From positions 1-64,000 of the forward strand of contig JAFLCG010000016.1 of NCBI GenBank assembly GCA_017303635.1: 64,000 nt of DNA, read 5' to 3'. A program made the position numbers and the translations under genes. The notes below the pieces were generated by a model. The model was not told where the DNA came from. It saw only the letters and a program-made list of their open reading frames with translations, and did no database searches. Below are positions 46,714 through 55,524 of the stretch, piece after piece; position 1 is the first letter of the stretch; each line of letters opens with the position of its first letter. This stretch comes from Anaerolineae bacterium (GTDB lineage: Bacteria > Chloroflexota > Anaerolineae > Aggregatilineales > Phototrophicaceae).

Positions 46714-49599
46714 ATGTCGCCTGTCAAACCCCTGCGTACCGATGTCTTTATCAGCAGCACCTACGATGACCTGATCGAATACCGTGCCGCCGTGACTGAG
46801 GCCATCCTTTCGCTAGGACTGTTCCCTAGCGGCATGGAGAACTGGCCCCTGCGTGATGAAAACGCCATCCAATTGTGCCAGCGCAAGATCGAGGAGGCCG
46901 AGGTCTTCGTCGGAATCTACGCCTATCGCTATGGTTGGACACCGGACGGTTACGATGGCAAGAGCATCACTGAACTGGAATACGACTGGGCGACCGAGCG
47001 CAAAATCCCTCGATTGCGCTTCATCATGGCGGACACGCAGTCGTGGCCGGAGGAGCTGAAAGAAAAAGATGCCCAGCCTGCGCTCAATGCCTTCAAGAGC
47101 CGCCTAAAGCGATATGTAGTTGGCATATTCACCACCCCGGATGACCTCAAAGTGCAGGTGATCGCGGCGCTGGTGAAGTACGTTCCCAAAACCAATCTCC
47201 GCGCTTTGGAGCCCTACCTGCGCTGGTTGCACGAGGAGTGTAAACGCAGCGGCCTGCTGCGTGTCCTTAATCCCCGTGATGCAACGGTTGATACGAAGTC
47301 AATAACAATTGATAAAGTATATACGCCGCTCTACTTCAGGCGCGGTACTGCACTAACACAAATGGCTTACTCTAAGTCGAAGTTAGTTGTACTCGGCGAC
47401 CCCGGCAGTGGCAAGAGTACCTTCCTGCAATTCCTCACCGTCAGCTTGACCGGGCATCTGATCAACCCTGAATCGGATTGGATGAGCGAGCTTCAGGAGC
47501 AAGGTTGGGAACAGGGTGAATACATCCCCTTGAGGGTCACACTGCGCGACTTCGCCCAGGATATTCCAGCAGGAACCATGACCGGTGGAGCGAACCTGCT
47601 CTTTGACCATATTGAGCGACAGTTGGCCCGTCCACGATTGGAAGCCTGCTTCCCGGCGCTTCAAGAGGCGCTGGAGAATGGTTCGGCGCTGGTGCTGCTA
47701 GATGGACTGGATGAAGTGCCAGACGAACGCCGGGACCTGATTCGGCAGACTATCATGGATTTCATCCAGCGTAACCATCAGAGTAATCGCTACATCGTCA
47801 CCTGCCGCATCCTCAGTTACACCCAGGAAGCCTGGAAACTGCGAGACATGGATACGCAGACAATTGCTCCGTTTGAGGAGGAACAGATCGCCCATTTCGT
47901 TCGTGCCTGGTATACGACTCTAGCGGAACTGCGGGAGATCGACATGGCGACGGCTGAACGGCGGACTGAAGAACTCATCGCCGAGATGGAAAACGAGCAG
48001 GTTGGCAAGATCGCCCAGAACCCGATGCTGCTGACGGTGATGGCGATTGTCCACAACCATCAGGGGGCGCTGCCCAAAGAGATCGCCCGGCTCTATCAGG
48101 ACTGCGTGGAACTGCTGATGCAAAAGTGGCGACCAACGGCGGCGACCAGCCTGATGAGCGCGCTGGCCGTGCGCGATGTCGATCTCGACCAGATGCTGGA
48201 GCAGATCGCTTATGATGCCCACAGTAAACAGGCTGAACGGCAGGGCGCAGCCGATATTCCCGAACACGAGATCGTCGGTATTGCTCGCGCTCGGCTGGGT
48301 GGCGACCTCCACAAAGCCGGGATTTTCTGCGACTACGTCGAAAAACAAGCTGGTCTGCTGATCGGGCGCGGGCAGTCAGCGGCAGGTTGGCGCGTCTTCA
48401 GTTTCCCGCACCGCACCTTTCAGGAATTCCTGGCAGGGCGCTGGGCAGCCAATAACGATTTCCCGGAGATCGCGCCGGAATTGGCGGAACGCGGTGCCAA
48501 CTGGCGGGAGGCCTTGATGTTGGCGACCGGTCATCTGGTCTTCAATCAGGGGCAGACCACGCTGGCCCTCAGTGCCATTGACAGTCTGTGTCCGGCGGAC
48601 GATGCGCCTCAAACCGAACTGGACTGGCAAAAAGTCTGGCTGGCAGGCGATATGCTCAAGTTGATCGGACTGGAACGGGCTGAGGCGACCCGCAAAGGTC
48701 CGGGCCTGATTAGGCTCGTGCGCCAGCGCTTGGTTGAATTGATCGAAGGGAGTCGCCTCAACCCAATCGAACGCGCCGCTGCCGGAAGGACGCTTTCGGT
48801 GCTTGGTGACCCCCGCCCCGGAGTCGGTTTACGGCCTGATGGTTTGCCCGACATTATTTGGGCGGATGAGATTCCTGCCGGGTTTTACTGGATTGGCAGC
48901 GACAATCAACGCGATAACAACGCTCACCGCCAGATCACTATTGCCATACCCTTCCGGGTGGCAAAATATCTGGTCACGCAGGCGCAGTACCTTGCCTTCC
49001 AGAATGACACGTCTGAACGTGGTTATGCCTGTGCTGAGTGGTGGGATGGGCTGGCTGCGACCGACGAAGAAAAACTTAGGGCCCAACCTCGATTCCCCTA
49101 TGCCAATCACCCGATGGAACAGGTCAATTGGTATCAAGCCACGGCTTTCTGCCGCTGGCTGACGTGGCATGTGCAACAGGCTGAACTCATTGCCGCCGAT
49201 GAAGAAATCTGCCTGCCGCACGAAACCGAATGGGAAGTGGCGGCGCAGGGTGTTGAAGACCGCACCTACAGCTATGCCGGTGACTTCGACCTCACCAAAG
49301 CCAATATGGGCGAAACGGGTATCGGGCAGACTAGCGCGGTCGGTCTGTTTCCGGATGGATCGTCCCCATGCGCCGCGTTGGATATGACCGGCAATGTTGA
49401 GGAATGGTGCCTGAATCGCGTTAAGGATGGCAGCAGTGTTCTCGGTGGAGCTGATTTGCGGGTTATGCGGGGAGGTTCTTGGCTCGACAATCAGAACTTA
49501 ACCCGCGCTGCTTTTCGCTATGATTTTGCTCCTCCGCATTTCCGCAACTACCATGTTGGTTTTCGAGTAGTGCGCATTCTCTCATCTCACGGCCTCTGA
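46714..49599 (+). CDS. DUF4062 / NACHT ATPase / FGE-sulfatase-like protein
   Basis: The 961 residues start with a DUF4062 domain (DVFISSTYDDLIEYRAAVTE, VFVGIYAYRYGWTP) resembling TIR-like nucleotide-hydrolase folds. A NACHT STAND ATPase follows: Walker A G228-D-P-G-S-G-K-S235, Walker B LVLLDGLDEVPDERR (326-340). Residues ~709-958 form a formylglycine-generating-enzyme-like lectin fold (PAGFYWIGSD, VAKYLVTQAQYLAF, HPMEQVNWYQATAFCRWL, LPHETEWEVAAQG, ALDMTGNVEEWCLN, VMRGGSWLDN, GFRVVRI). This fold is the most common scaffold of diversity-generating-retroelement targets and is used as a sensor domain. GAGG lies eight bases before the ATG. The 30-nt palindrome lies upstream. Confidence 0.9.
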   Translation: MSPVKPLRTDVFISSTYDDLIEYRAAVTEAILSLGLFPSGMENWPLRDENAIQLCQRKIEEAEVFVGIYAYRYGWTPDGYDGKSITELEYDWATERKIPRLRFIMADTQSWPEELKEKDAQPALNAFKSRLKRYVVGIFTTPDDLKVQVIAALVKYVPKTNLRALEPYLRWLHEECKRSGLLRVLNPRDATVDTKSITIDKVYTPLYFRRGTALTQMAYSKSKLVVLGDPGSGKSTFLQFLTVSLTGHLINPESDWMSELQEQGWEQGEYIPLRVTLRDFAQDIPAGTMTGGANLLFDHIERQLARPRLEACFPALQEALENGSALVLLDGLDEVPDERRDLIRQTIMDFIQRNHQSNRYIVTCRILSYTQEAWKLRDMDTQTIAPFEEEQIAHFVRAWYTTLAELREIDMATAERRTEELIAEMENEQVGKIAQNPMLLTVMAIVHNHQGALPKEIARLYQDCVELLMQKWRPTAATSLMSALAVRDVDLDQMLEQIAYDAHSKQAERQGAADIPEHEIVGIARARLGGDLHKAGIFCDYVEKQAGLLIGRGQSAAGWRVFSFPHRTFQEFLAGRWAANNDFPEIAPELAERGANWREALMLATGHLVFNQGQTTLALSAIDSLCPADDAPQTELDWQKVWLAGDMLKLIGLERAEATRKGPGLIRLVRQRLVELIEGSRLNPIERAAAGRTLSVLGDPRPGVGLRPDGLPDIIWADEIPAGFYWIGSDNQRDNNAHRQITIAIPFRVAKYLVTQAQYLAFQNDTSERGYACAEWWDGLAATDEEKLRAQPRFPYANHPMEQVNWYQATAFCRWLTWHVQQAELIAADEEICLPHETEWEVAAQGVEDRTYSYAGDFDLTKANMGETGIGQTSAVGLFPDGSSPCAALDMTGNVEEWCLNRVKDGSSVLGGADLRVMRGGSWLDNQNLTRAAFRYDFAPPHFRNYHVGFRVVRILSSHGL
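49466..49575 (+). other. Segment in the position of a DGR variable region (tentative)
   Basis: The 3' end of the FGE domain, encoding MRGGSWLDNQNLTRAAFRY and DFAPPHFRNYHVGFRVV, occupies the place where diversity-generating retroelements mutate FGE-type targets (W-x-x-N...R-x-A-x-R...G-F-R). Residues at the usual variable positions are D, N, Q, F, Y, D, F, H, F, Y, H. No reverse transcriptase or template repeat is visible in the window, so this is position-based only. Confidence 0.3.
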
Positions 49600-50100
49600 C
49601 CACTTGGCGCGAGTGCATCTTCATCTTTTGTCTTTTTCGCCGTCCCTAAAGGGACTTCCTTCGGTCGAAGGCGAGTTGATTTCTTGCAAATCACGTCGTT
49701 ATATGGCAGGTTTTCGTAGGGGCGGATTACGCCGTCTGCGGCGGTATATCCGCCCACTTTCCCCAATCCCCTAGGGCTGGAACAAAATCGGAACATTTGT
49801 TCCGTTTTCTCTCTCGAACTGTGGTATCGTGGTTCGTAGGGGCGGGGTCCCGGACGGCACGCTTTGCGATGTCGTCCCTCCATTGGGAAATGGCCCCTAG
49901 GGACGCGATTGATCGCGTCCGCCGCCCCAATCTGCTCTTACCCGCATCCTGTCCGCCAAGCATTGGCGGCAGCCTTCCGCACTCCCGCCAACTATGCCGG
50001 TTCCGCCAACGCCGCCAACGCCGCCAAGCTCCACGGGGGACTCGTTACTCATCTCTCATCACTTTCTTCCCACTAGCCACTGACCACTAGCCACCAGCCA
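49600..50100. other. Gene-free, repeat-rich intergenic region
   Basis: No gene seen. It holds CCCTAAAGGGACTTCCTTCGG words shared with 3575-3650, GTAGGGGCGGATTACGCCGTC (49716-49745), the LexA-like box at 49789-49804, GTAGGGGCGGGGTCCCGGAC (about 49836-49860), an AGGGACGCGATTGATCGCGTC palindromic word, a CCGCCAACGCCGCCAACGCCG triplet-like tract (50008-50026) and a CACTAGCCACTGACCACTAG tract running into the kinase 3' end. Confidence 0.6.
49789..49804. promoter_or_regulatory. LexA-like palindrome 2
   Basis: CGGAACATTTGTTCCG with flanking AAAAT and TTTT. A GGTATCGT -10-like sequence follows 19 bases after the GTTCC half-site. No gene of its own follows on the plus strand. Confidence 0.4.
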
Positions 50101-52314
50101 CTAACGCCTGAGTACCGACTGTCGCCCCATCGGCATGGTTTCTCCGTCCAGGTCATCGGGCAGCGTCGGCAACTCATACGACACCGGCGCGGTCAACGGC
50201 AGCGCGAAGTAGACCGCCGTCCCCACGCCCTGCTGGCTCTTGACCTTGAACAGCCCGCCGTGCGCCTCGATGATCTGGCGGGCGGTGTGCAGGCCCTGTC
50301 CCGTCCCCGGCAGATAGAGCACGGTGCCGTCCAGCGTGGTCGGGGTGCCGCGGTAGAAGGGCGTCCCCACCAGCGGTAAGTCCTGCGGCAGGATGCCCAC
50401 GCCGTTATCACGCACGCGCAGGGTGGCCTGCCCGTTGTGCTCGCCCTGAATCTCCAGCGTGAGCTTGCCGCCGGGCAGCGTGTACTTGATGGCGTTATCC
50501 AGCAGGTTGCCCAGCGCCCAGCGCAGGCGGCGCTCGTCGCCCAGCACGAACAACCCCTTGCGTTCGATCAATACATCGAGCGTCAACTCGGCAGCGGTCG
50601 CCACCTGCCGCCACTCGTTGGCGATGCTCCAGATCAGCGTTTCCAGCGGGAGCGGTCGCTGATCCTCGTGGATCGAGTCGCCGTCCGCCATCTGCAGATC
50701 GCGCAGTTCGACCACCAGCTTTTGCAGCGCCACTGCTCGGCGGCTCAACTCGCGGGAGATGACGCTCAGCGGTTGCTCGTCCATCTGGCGGGCGGCGGTC
50801 GCCAGCGGGGTTTGAATGTCGCTTTCGATCTGGCGCAGCTTGGCTTCCCGCGCCTGATCGCGCCGAATCTCGTCGGTGATGTCCCTCAGGACGATGACCG
50901 TGCCGACGCGCTCACCGCCCATATCGGTGATGGCCCCGGCCTGCGCCCGCAGCACCCGTCCATCCTGGTCGATCTGCTGCGGATCACCGAGGGTATACAG
51001 CCCCGGTGCAATCGGCTGAGCGCCTGCACCGGTCAGCAGGTTGACCAACGCGGCGGCACGCCCGTTCTGCTGGGTGCCGATCAGGTCGCGGGCTGGTCGG
51101 TTCATCACCAAGACCTGCCCATCCTTGTCGTGAACGATGACGCCTTCCGGCATGGCCTCTAAGGCGGCCAGCAGATGCTCGGTTTCCCGGCGCTGACGGC
51201 GCAGAGTCAGGTGCAGGGTATCGACTCGCTGCTCAACGTGGTCGGCGTATTGATCCAGCGCCAGGCCAACTGCACCGAGTTCATCGGTAGCCTGCATCCG
51301 CGTGCGAGCCAGGTTCTGCCCGGCAGCCAGCGCCTGTGCCGTCTGTGCGATCTGGCTGGCGCGCCCGATCACCAGTCGGTTGAGCAGGGCGAAGGCACCG
51401 ATGACCAGCGCGGCAGTGATGCCGGCGAAGGTCAATCCGGTCAGCTTGCGGTTCATATCCAGCAGCAGCGGGGATTGATCGAGCGCGGCCAGGCTGGCGA
51501 CGCCGAGAGTCTCGGTGCCGTAGATGAAGGGAAAGCTGATGGTGCGGTAGCGGACGCCGTTTAAGTCGAGTTCAGTGATGGGGGAGCCACCCGATCGCAG
51601 CGCCAGACTGAGCTGGTCACGGCTGAGGTCGAGGGCAGGGAAGGCGGTCTCAAAGGTTGAATCCAATGGTGCGCCGGGGCCGGCATAGGCGGTCATGTGA
51701 TACAGGTCGCCGGGTCGCAGCTGCGCCAGCACCCGGTCAAGCGTCCGCCCGACCAGCACCGCGCCGATGATCTGGTCGTCGGCGACGACCGGGGCGGCTG
51801 TGTACAGGAGCAGCGCGCCGTCTCCTGTCTGGATCAGGCTGCTGGCCCCGATGATATTCTCGGTAGTCTGGCGGATGGCCCGTTCCCCGGAGAGATCGGC
51901 CCCGCTGCTGAGTTGATACGGCGAGTCGGCATCGGCGCGGGTCAGGCCGATGGCTTCGATACCTTGCACGTCGGTCAGGATGAGGCTGTCGAGGTCAGCC
52001 AACCGTGCCAGACTCTCCAACGAGTCTTGCAGGGCGAGCGCTCCGCCGCTGGTGATGGCCTCGGCAACCCCGCTGGTGAAGGCAATACGCTGTGCTTCGG
52101 CGCGGTCACTCTCATAGAGTTGGGTCGCACGCAGGTTGACGGCGCGGCCCTGCTCGGTGAGCAAGTTGAGCATCGGTGTATTGATACTGACGCTCAGGCT
52201 GGAACCGATGGCGTAGGCACCCAGCATAGCGGCGATTAGCAGCACACCGATCAACGGCAGCAGCACGCGCCAGCGCAGCGAGATGAATCGAGGGGATGAA
52301 GTCATAGAAGTCAT
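50101..52314 (-). CDS. Membrane sensor histidine kinase homologue lacking the phospho-His
   Basis: The 737 residues comprise a span (17-39), a dCache-like extracytoplasmic domain (about 40-290), a second span (291-315), HAMP (about 316-368), PAS (about 378-480) and a kinase core. The H-box reads IESDIQTPLATAARQM, so the phosphoacceptor position is D499 instead of His. The ATPase module is otherwise intact: GNLLDNAIKYT (N-box), RDNGVGILPQD (G1), and GTGQGLHTARQIIEAHGG (G2). It is a paralogue of the kinase at 45284, which has a normal SHELRTP. It could be a pseudokinase that modulates the other kinase. Separated from its neighbours by repeats on both sides. Confidence 0.85.
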   Translation of the reverse strand: MTSMTSSPRFISLRWRVLLPLIGVLLIAAMLGAYAIGSSLSVSINTPMLNLLTEQGRAVNLRATQLYESDRAEAQRIAFTSGVAEAITSGGALALQDSLESLARLADLDSLILTDVQGIEAIGLTRADADSPYQLSSGADLSGERAIRQTTENIIGASSLIQTGDGALLLYTAAPVVADDQIIGAVLVGRTLDRVLAQLRPGDLYHMTAYAGPGAPLDSTFETAFPALDLSRDQLSLALRSGGSPITELDLNGVRYRTISFPFIYGTETLGVASLAALDQSPLLLDMNRKLTGLTFAGITAALVIGAFALLNRLVIGRASQIAQTAQALAAGQNLARTRMQATDELGAVGLALDQYADHVEQRVDTLHLTLRRQRRETEHLLAALEAMPEGVIVHDKDGQVLVMNRPARDLIGTQQNGRAAALVNLLTGAGAQPIAPGLYTLGDPQQIDQDGRVLRAQAGAITDMGGERVGTVIVLRDITDEIRRDQAREAKLRQIESDIQTPLATAARQMDEQPLSVISRELSRRAVALQKLVVELRDLQMADGDSIHEDQRPLPLETLIWSIANEWRQVATAAELTLDVLIERKGLFVLGDERRLRWALGNLLDNAIKYTLPGGKLTLEIQGEHNGQATLRVRDNGVGILPQDLPLVGTPFYRGTPTTLDGTVLYLPGTGQGLHTARQIIEAHGGLFKVKSQQGVGTAVYFALPLTAPVSYELPTLPDDLDGETMPMGRQSVLRR

Positions 52315-52530
52315 TCACCTCAGAGGCACAGAGGCCACAGAGCAATCACCGAGATCAGGATAAGTTCTTACTGCAGAGCAGCAGAGGCGCAGAACGTGAC
52401 TGACAAATGAACATGCCTCAGCTACCCTGTTCAGCATAGCATAATTCCAACTTTGCAGCTTTCCATTGAGTATTGCGCTGTAAGTCTTTCTTTGTGTCCA
52501 CGCTGCGTCTGTGCGACTGTGTGAATCCAT
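52313..52530. repeat. Cluster of CTCTG-type repeats upstream of the second kinase
   Basis: On the minus strand CTGTGCCTCTGAGGTGAATG ends the tract and CTGCGCCTCTGCTGCTC plus TGCAGTAAGAAC precedes it; on the plus strand about 52484-52530 TCTTTGTGTCCACGCTGCGTC-type words run up to the M23 gene. No gene is seen in this gap. Confidence 0.6.
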
Positions 52531-53426
52531 TAGCATGTCCCCAGCGCCCGCGCCTCGAAGGTCAGCGGGTCAACCGGGATGTCGTCAATGCGGGTTTCGT
52601 AGTGGACGTGTGGGCCGCTGCTGTTGCCGGTGCTGCCACTGAAGCCGATGATGGCGCCCTTCGGCACCACATCGCCTGCGGCAACGTTATACGAGGTCAG
52701 GTGGGCGTAGTAGGTGATGTAGTTGCCGCTCTGCAGGATGATGAGGTTGCCGTAGCCGTATTCGCTCCACTCGGCGGAGATGACGGTAGCGGTATGGGTG
52801 GCGAAGACCGGGCTGCCCAGCGGCGCACCGATGTCGATCCCGCTGTGATTACCGTGAAAGCGCTGCGTCAGCGGCCCGCTGATGGGGACATCCGACGGCG
52901 GGCAGAAGCCCAGAGGCACCGCCCGGGTAGCCTGTGTTTGCTGCTGCAGGGCAGCATCAAAAGCCAGGACGGTCGCAACCAACTCATTGGTGGGAATGAG
53001 TGAGGGCGTAGGCGGGAGAGTCGCTACGGCAGCAAGGAGGGTGCCCTGCGGTGTCGCGGTGATGAGCGGTCGGCGGGTGGGGCTGGGCGCGGGGGTCGAT
53101 GTTGGTAGTGGGGTGGCGGTCGGCAGGACGGGTTCGCGCTGCAAATAGGCACCCACCGGCGGGATGCCCGCGCCGATCACATCCAAGGGTACGGCGCCAA
53201 CCAGCGGTTGACCGAATTCGAGATAGGGAACGATGGCCGGGTCCACGTGGGCAAAAGGGGCCAATGGTGTGCCTACGGGTGGACGCGGCGTGACCACCAG
53301 GGCTCCCGGTACGAGAACCATGTCGGCTGGGCTAGTCAGCAGGTTGGCAAGATAGACCGCGCCGCCGACCAGTCCGATGACGACCAGCACGGCTACTACG
53401 CGGCTCCATTGAGGCGATGGTTGCAT
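52530..53426 (-). CDS. Membrane-anchored M23-family metallopeptidase
   Basis: The protein of 298 residues has an N-terminal membrane anchor (VVAVLVVIGLVGGAVYLANLL), a Pro/Thr-rich linker with LPTATPLPTSTPAPSPT, and a C-terminal LytM/M23 domain. Zinc and catalytic residues are visible in FHGNHSGIDIGAPLGSPV (H-x-x-x-D), ITYYAHLTSY and GPHVHYETR (H-x-H). M23 enzymes cut peptidoglycan cross-bridges or act as non-catalytic activators; all ligands are present, so activity is likely. It is divergent from the PHP gene. Probably acts outside the cell membrane. Confidence 0.92.
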   Translation of the reverse strand: MQPSPQWSRVVAVLVVIGLVGGAVYLANLLTSPADMVLVPGALVVTPRPPVGTPLAPFAHVDPAIVPYLEFGQPLVGAVPLDVIGAGIPPVGAYLQREPVLPTATPLPTSTPAPSPTRRPLITATPQGTLLAAVATLPPTPSLIPTNELVATVLAFDAALQQQTQATRAVPLGFCPPSDVPISGPLTQRFHGNHSGIDIGAPLGSPVFATHTATVISAEWSEYGYGNLIILQSGNYITYYAHLTSYNVAAGDVVPKGAIIGFSGSTGNSSGPHVHYETRIDDIPVDPLTFEARALGTC

Positions 53427-53539
53427 CCTTCCATTCTACGGTAGACCGGCCTAACGCAAAACCTTAAGGCTGAACCATCCCAGTCTGGGCGGATGATCGG
53501 AAAGGCGGCTCATCCAACCTTAACCGCGCAACAACACCG

Positions 53540-53580
53540 CCTTAGCACGTTCTTAGCCTGAGGCGGTTAGGCTGAGGGTA
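53540..53580 (+). promoter_or_regulatory. Tandem TTAGC half-sites upstream of the PHP gene
   Basis: CCTTAGC-ACGT-TCTTAGC-CTGA repeats with an 11-base period, followed by TTAGCCTGAGGCGG / TTAGGCTGAGGGTA as a 14-base imperfect repeat. The spacing is that of PhoB/PhoP-type boxes. Tentative. Confidence 0.25.
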
Positions 53581-53614
53581 TGAAGCACTTGCCCCGTATA
53601 GCGGAGGAATTACC

Positions 53615-54364
53615 TTGACTCAAGCCCATTATGATGGACGCGCCGATGTGCATATGCACACTCGCTACAGTGACGGTCTGCCTACCCCGCGCCAATTGCT
53701 CGATTTTGTTGAGCGCAAAGGGCATCTGGATGTGATCGCCATCACCGATCATGATGTGCTGGAGGGTAGCCTGTGGGCATATGCTCAACGTGAGCACTAC
53801 AGCTTTGACATCATCCCGGGTATGGAAGTGACTGCCCGCGAAGGCCATGTGCTGGCCCTGTGGATCGAGCGCCCGGTGCCGGCGGCGATGTCCGTCAAGG
53901 AAACGGCTGCCGCCATTCATGAACAGGGCGGCATGGCGATTCTGGCCCATCCTGGGGAGCCGTTCATCGCCACACGCCATATGCTTCGCTACCTGCGAAA
54001 CCCTCAGGTGTTATTGACTTGGGATCTTGATGCGGTTGAAGTGTTCAACGCCGGGACGATCACACCGGGGAATAACGTTCTTGCTCGCCGGATTGTTCGC
54101 CATCTGCCGCTGCCGCAGGTTGCCAACAGCGATGCCCACACCCTGACCGCGATTGGCTGTGGTCACACCCGGTTCTCAGGGCGGACTGCCGCCGAGTTCC
54201 GGCAGGCAGTGCTGGCAGCTAACACACAGGTTGAGGGGGTGCGGTGGCCCGCCATCGATTACTTGAAGCTCTCACCCGGCACGATCCGGCAGAAATTGAC
54301 CGGGTCTTCGGGGATGAGTTTGCCGGAGACTCCATCCATCCCGGCCACGCTGGCGCATCCGTAA
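53615..54364 (+). CDS. PHP-domain phosphoesterase
   Basis: The 249 residues have the PHP N-terminal metal motif D-V-H13-M-H15-T-R-Y-S-D-G, then ITDHDVLEGSLWAY, IPGMEVTAREGHVLAL, MAILAHPGEPF and NSDAHTLTAIGCGHTRF, so all four PHP motifs are present. PHP proteins hydrolyse phosphoesters (e.g. AMP, nucleotides or oligoribonucleotides). The start is TTG at 53615, supported by GGAGG eight bases upstream. Its 3' end overlaps the following GT4 gene, and the two are probably translated together. Confidence 0.88.
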   Translation: MTQAHYDGRADVHMHTRYSDGLPTPRQLLDFVERKGHLDVIAITDHDVLEGSLWAYAQREHYSFDIIPGMEVTAREGHVLALWIERPVPAAMSVKETAAAIHEQGGMAILAHPGEPFIATRHMLRYLRNPQVLLTWDLDAVEVFNAGTITPGNNVLARRIVRHLPLPQVANSDAHTLTAIGCGHTRFSGRTAAEFRQAVLAANTQVEGVRWPAIDYLKLSPGTIRQKLTGSSGMSLPETPSIPATLAHP

Positions 54365-55524
54365 AACGGGTTGCGCTCGTCACCGAGTCCTTTCTACCGA
54401 AGGTCGATGGTGTTTCCAAGTCGGCCTTCCTGACTCTCCGTTATTTACAGATGACTGGGCGCGAAGTGATGATCTTTGCGCCGGATATTGCCCCCAGTTC
54501 GCTCTGCGGCGCTCCGATTATGCCGCTGCCGTCATTTGCTTTACCGGCGGCCCCCGAGACCCGTATCGCATTGCCATCATTCCACATCGGGGCCGCGTTT
54601 GACCGCTTCAAGCCGGATGTGGTGCATTGCTTCAGTCCGGCGCTGATGTCCGTCAGCGCGATTGCGGCAGCACGGCTCCGGCGCATCCCGGTCGTCACCA
54701 ACTACCAGACGGATTTACCCGCCTACGCCCCGTACTACGGACTGGGATTCATGACTGGCGCCGCGAAGATTGCCCTCCGCCTGATGCACAACGCGGCACA
54801 TTTGACGCTGGCTCCATCACCCTTCACGCTGCGTCAGCTGCGGCAGCAGGGTTTTCATCGGCTGCGATTGTGGCGGCGCGGGGTCAACCTGACCCGCTTC
54901 CACCCAGACCGGCACAGCGCAGACTGGCGGTCGCGGCTGCTGGCGGGGCGTGACCCGGGCTCGCTGGTGTGCCTGTACGTGGGTCGCTTGGCCCAGGAGA
55001 AGCGGGTTGATCTGCTGTTGGAAGTCGCCCGGACTCCCGGCGTGGCGTTGGCTGTGATCGGGGATGGTCCTGCGCGACCAGAACTGGAGGCGACGTTTGC
55101 TGGAACGGGAACCACCTTCAGTGGCTATCTGTATGGGGATGATCTGGCCGCCGCCTATGCCAGCGCTGATGTATTCCTGTTCCCCGGCCCGACCGAAACC
55201 TTCGGACAAGTGGTGCAGGAGGCGATGGCCTCAGGCTTACCGGCGATCGTCACTGAGCAGGGTGGGGTGGCCGATCTGGTTCGAGCGGGCGAGACCGGCT
55301 TTCATGCTGCAATGAGTCCCGCGGCCTTCGCCGGAGCGGTCATCCGTTTGCGCGATGATTGGTCGCTGCGCAATCGGATGGGAGCCGCAGCGCGGCGGGC
55401 TGCAGAACCGTTCCCCTGGAGCGCGGTCATGGCGCAGTTGGAAGGCTACTACCGCGAGGCGCTCCGGTTGAATGAACGCGTGCAGCGCAGCCGAAGCGGT
55501 CTCAACACCGAGGCGCAGGGTTAA
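54244..55524 (+). CDS. GT4-family glycosyltransferase
   Basis: The 426 residues belong to the GT-B family 4, close in style to mannosyltransferases of the PimB/MgtA type: RVALVTESFLPKVDGVSKSA, YQTDLPAYAPYYGLGFM, VCLYVGRLAQEKRVDLLLEV, FSGYLYGDDLAAAYASADVF and PGPTETFGQVVQEAMASG (E-x7-E region). The only in-frame start available is GTG at 54244, five bases after GAGGGGG, which gives a 121-base overlap with the PHP gene and a 40-residue leader before the conserved RVALVTESF. The end of the protein (RSRSGLNTEAQG) resembles the repeat-derived peptides elsewhere. Donor and acceptor are unknown. Confidence 0.87.
   Translation: MARHRLLEALTRHDPAEIDRVFGDEFAGDSIHPGHAGASVKRVALVTESFLPKVDGVSKSAFLTLRYLQMTGREVMIFAPDIAPSSLCGAPIMPLPSFALPAAPETRIALPSFHIGAAFDRFKPDVVHCFSPALMSVSAIAAARLRRIPVVTNYQTDLPAYAPYYGLGFMTGAAKIALRLMHNAAHLTLAPSPFTLRQLRQQGFHRLRLWRRGVNLTRFHPDRHSADWRSRLLAGRDPGSLVCLYVGRLAQEKRVDLLLEVARTPGVALAVIGDGPARPELEATFAGTGTTFSGYLYGDDLAAAYASADVFLFPGPTETFGQVVQEAMASGLPAIVTEQGGVADLVRAGETGFHAAMSPAAFAGAVIRLRDDWSLRNRMGAAARRAAEPFPWSAVMAQLEGYYREALRLNERVQRSRSGLNTEAQG

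Noticed and set aside
49797..50090. Open frames in the gap between the NACHT and kinase genes
   Set aside because: They translate GTAGGGGCG-type and CCGCCAACG-type repeats and have no family resemblance.
49600..50100. A diversity-generating retroelement template repeat or reverse transcriptase after the FGE domain
   Set aside because: I compared the gap by eye with the end of the FGE gene and saw no similar A-rich copy, and no reverse transcriptase motif (e.g. [YF]-x-D-D) gene is present in the window.
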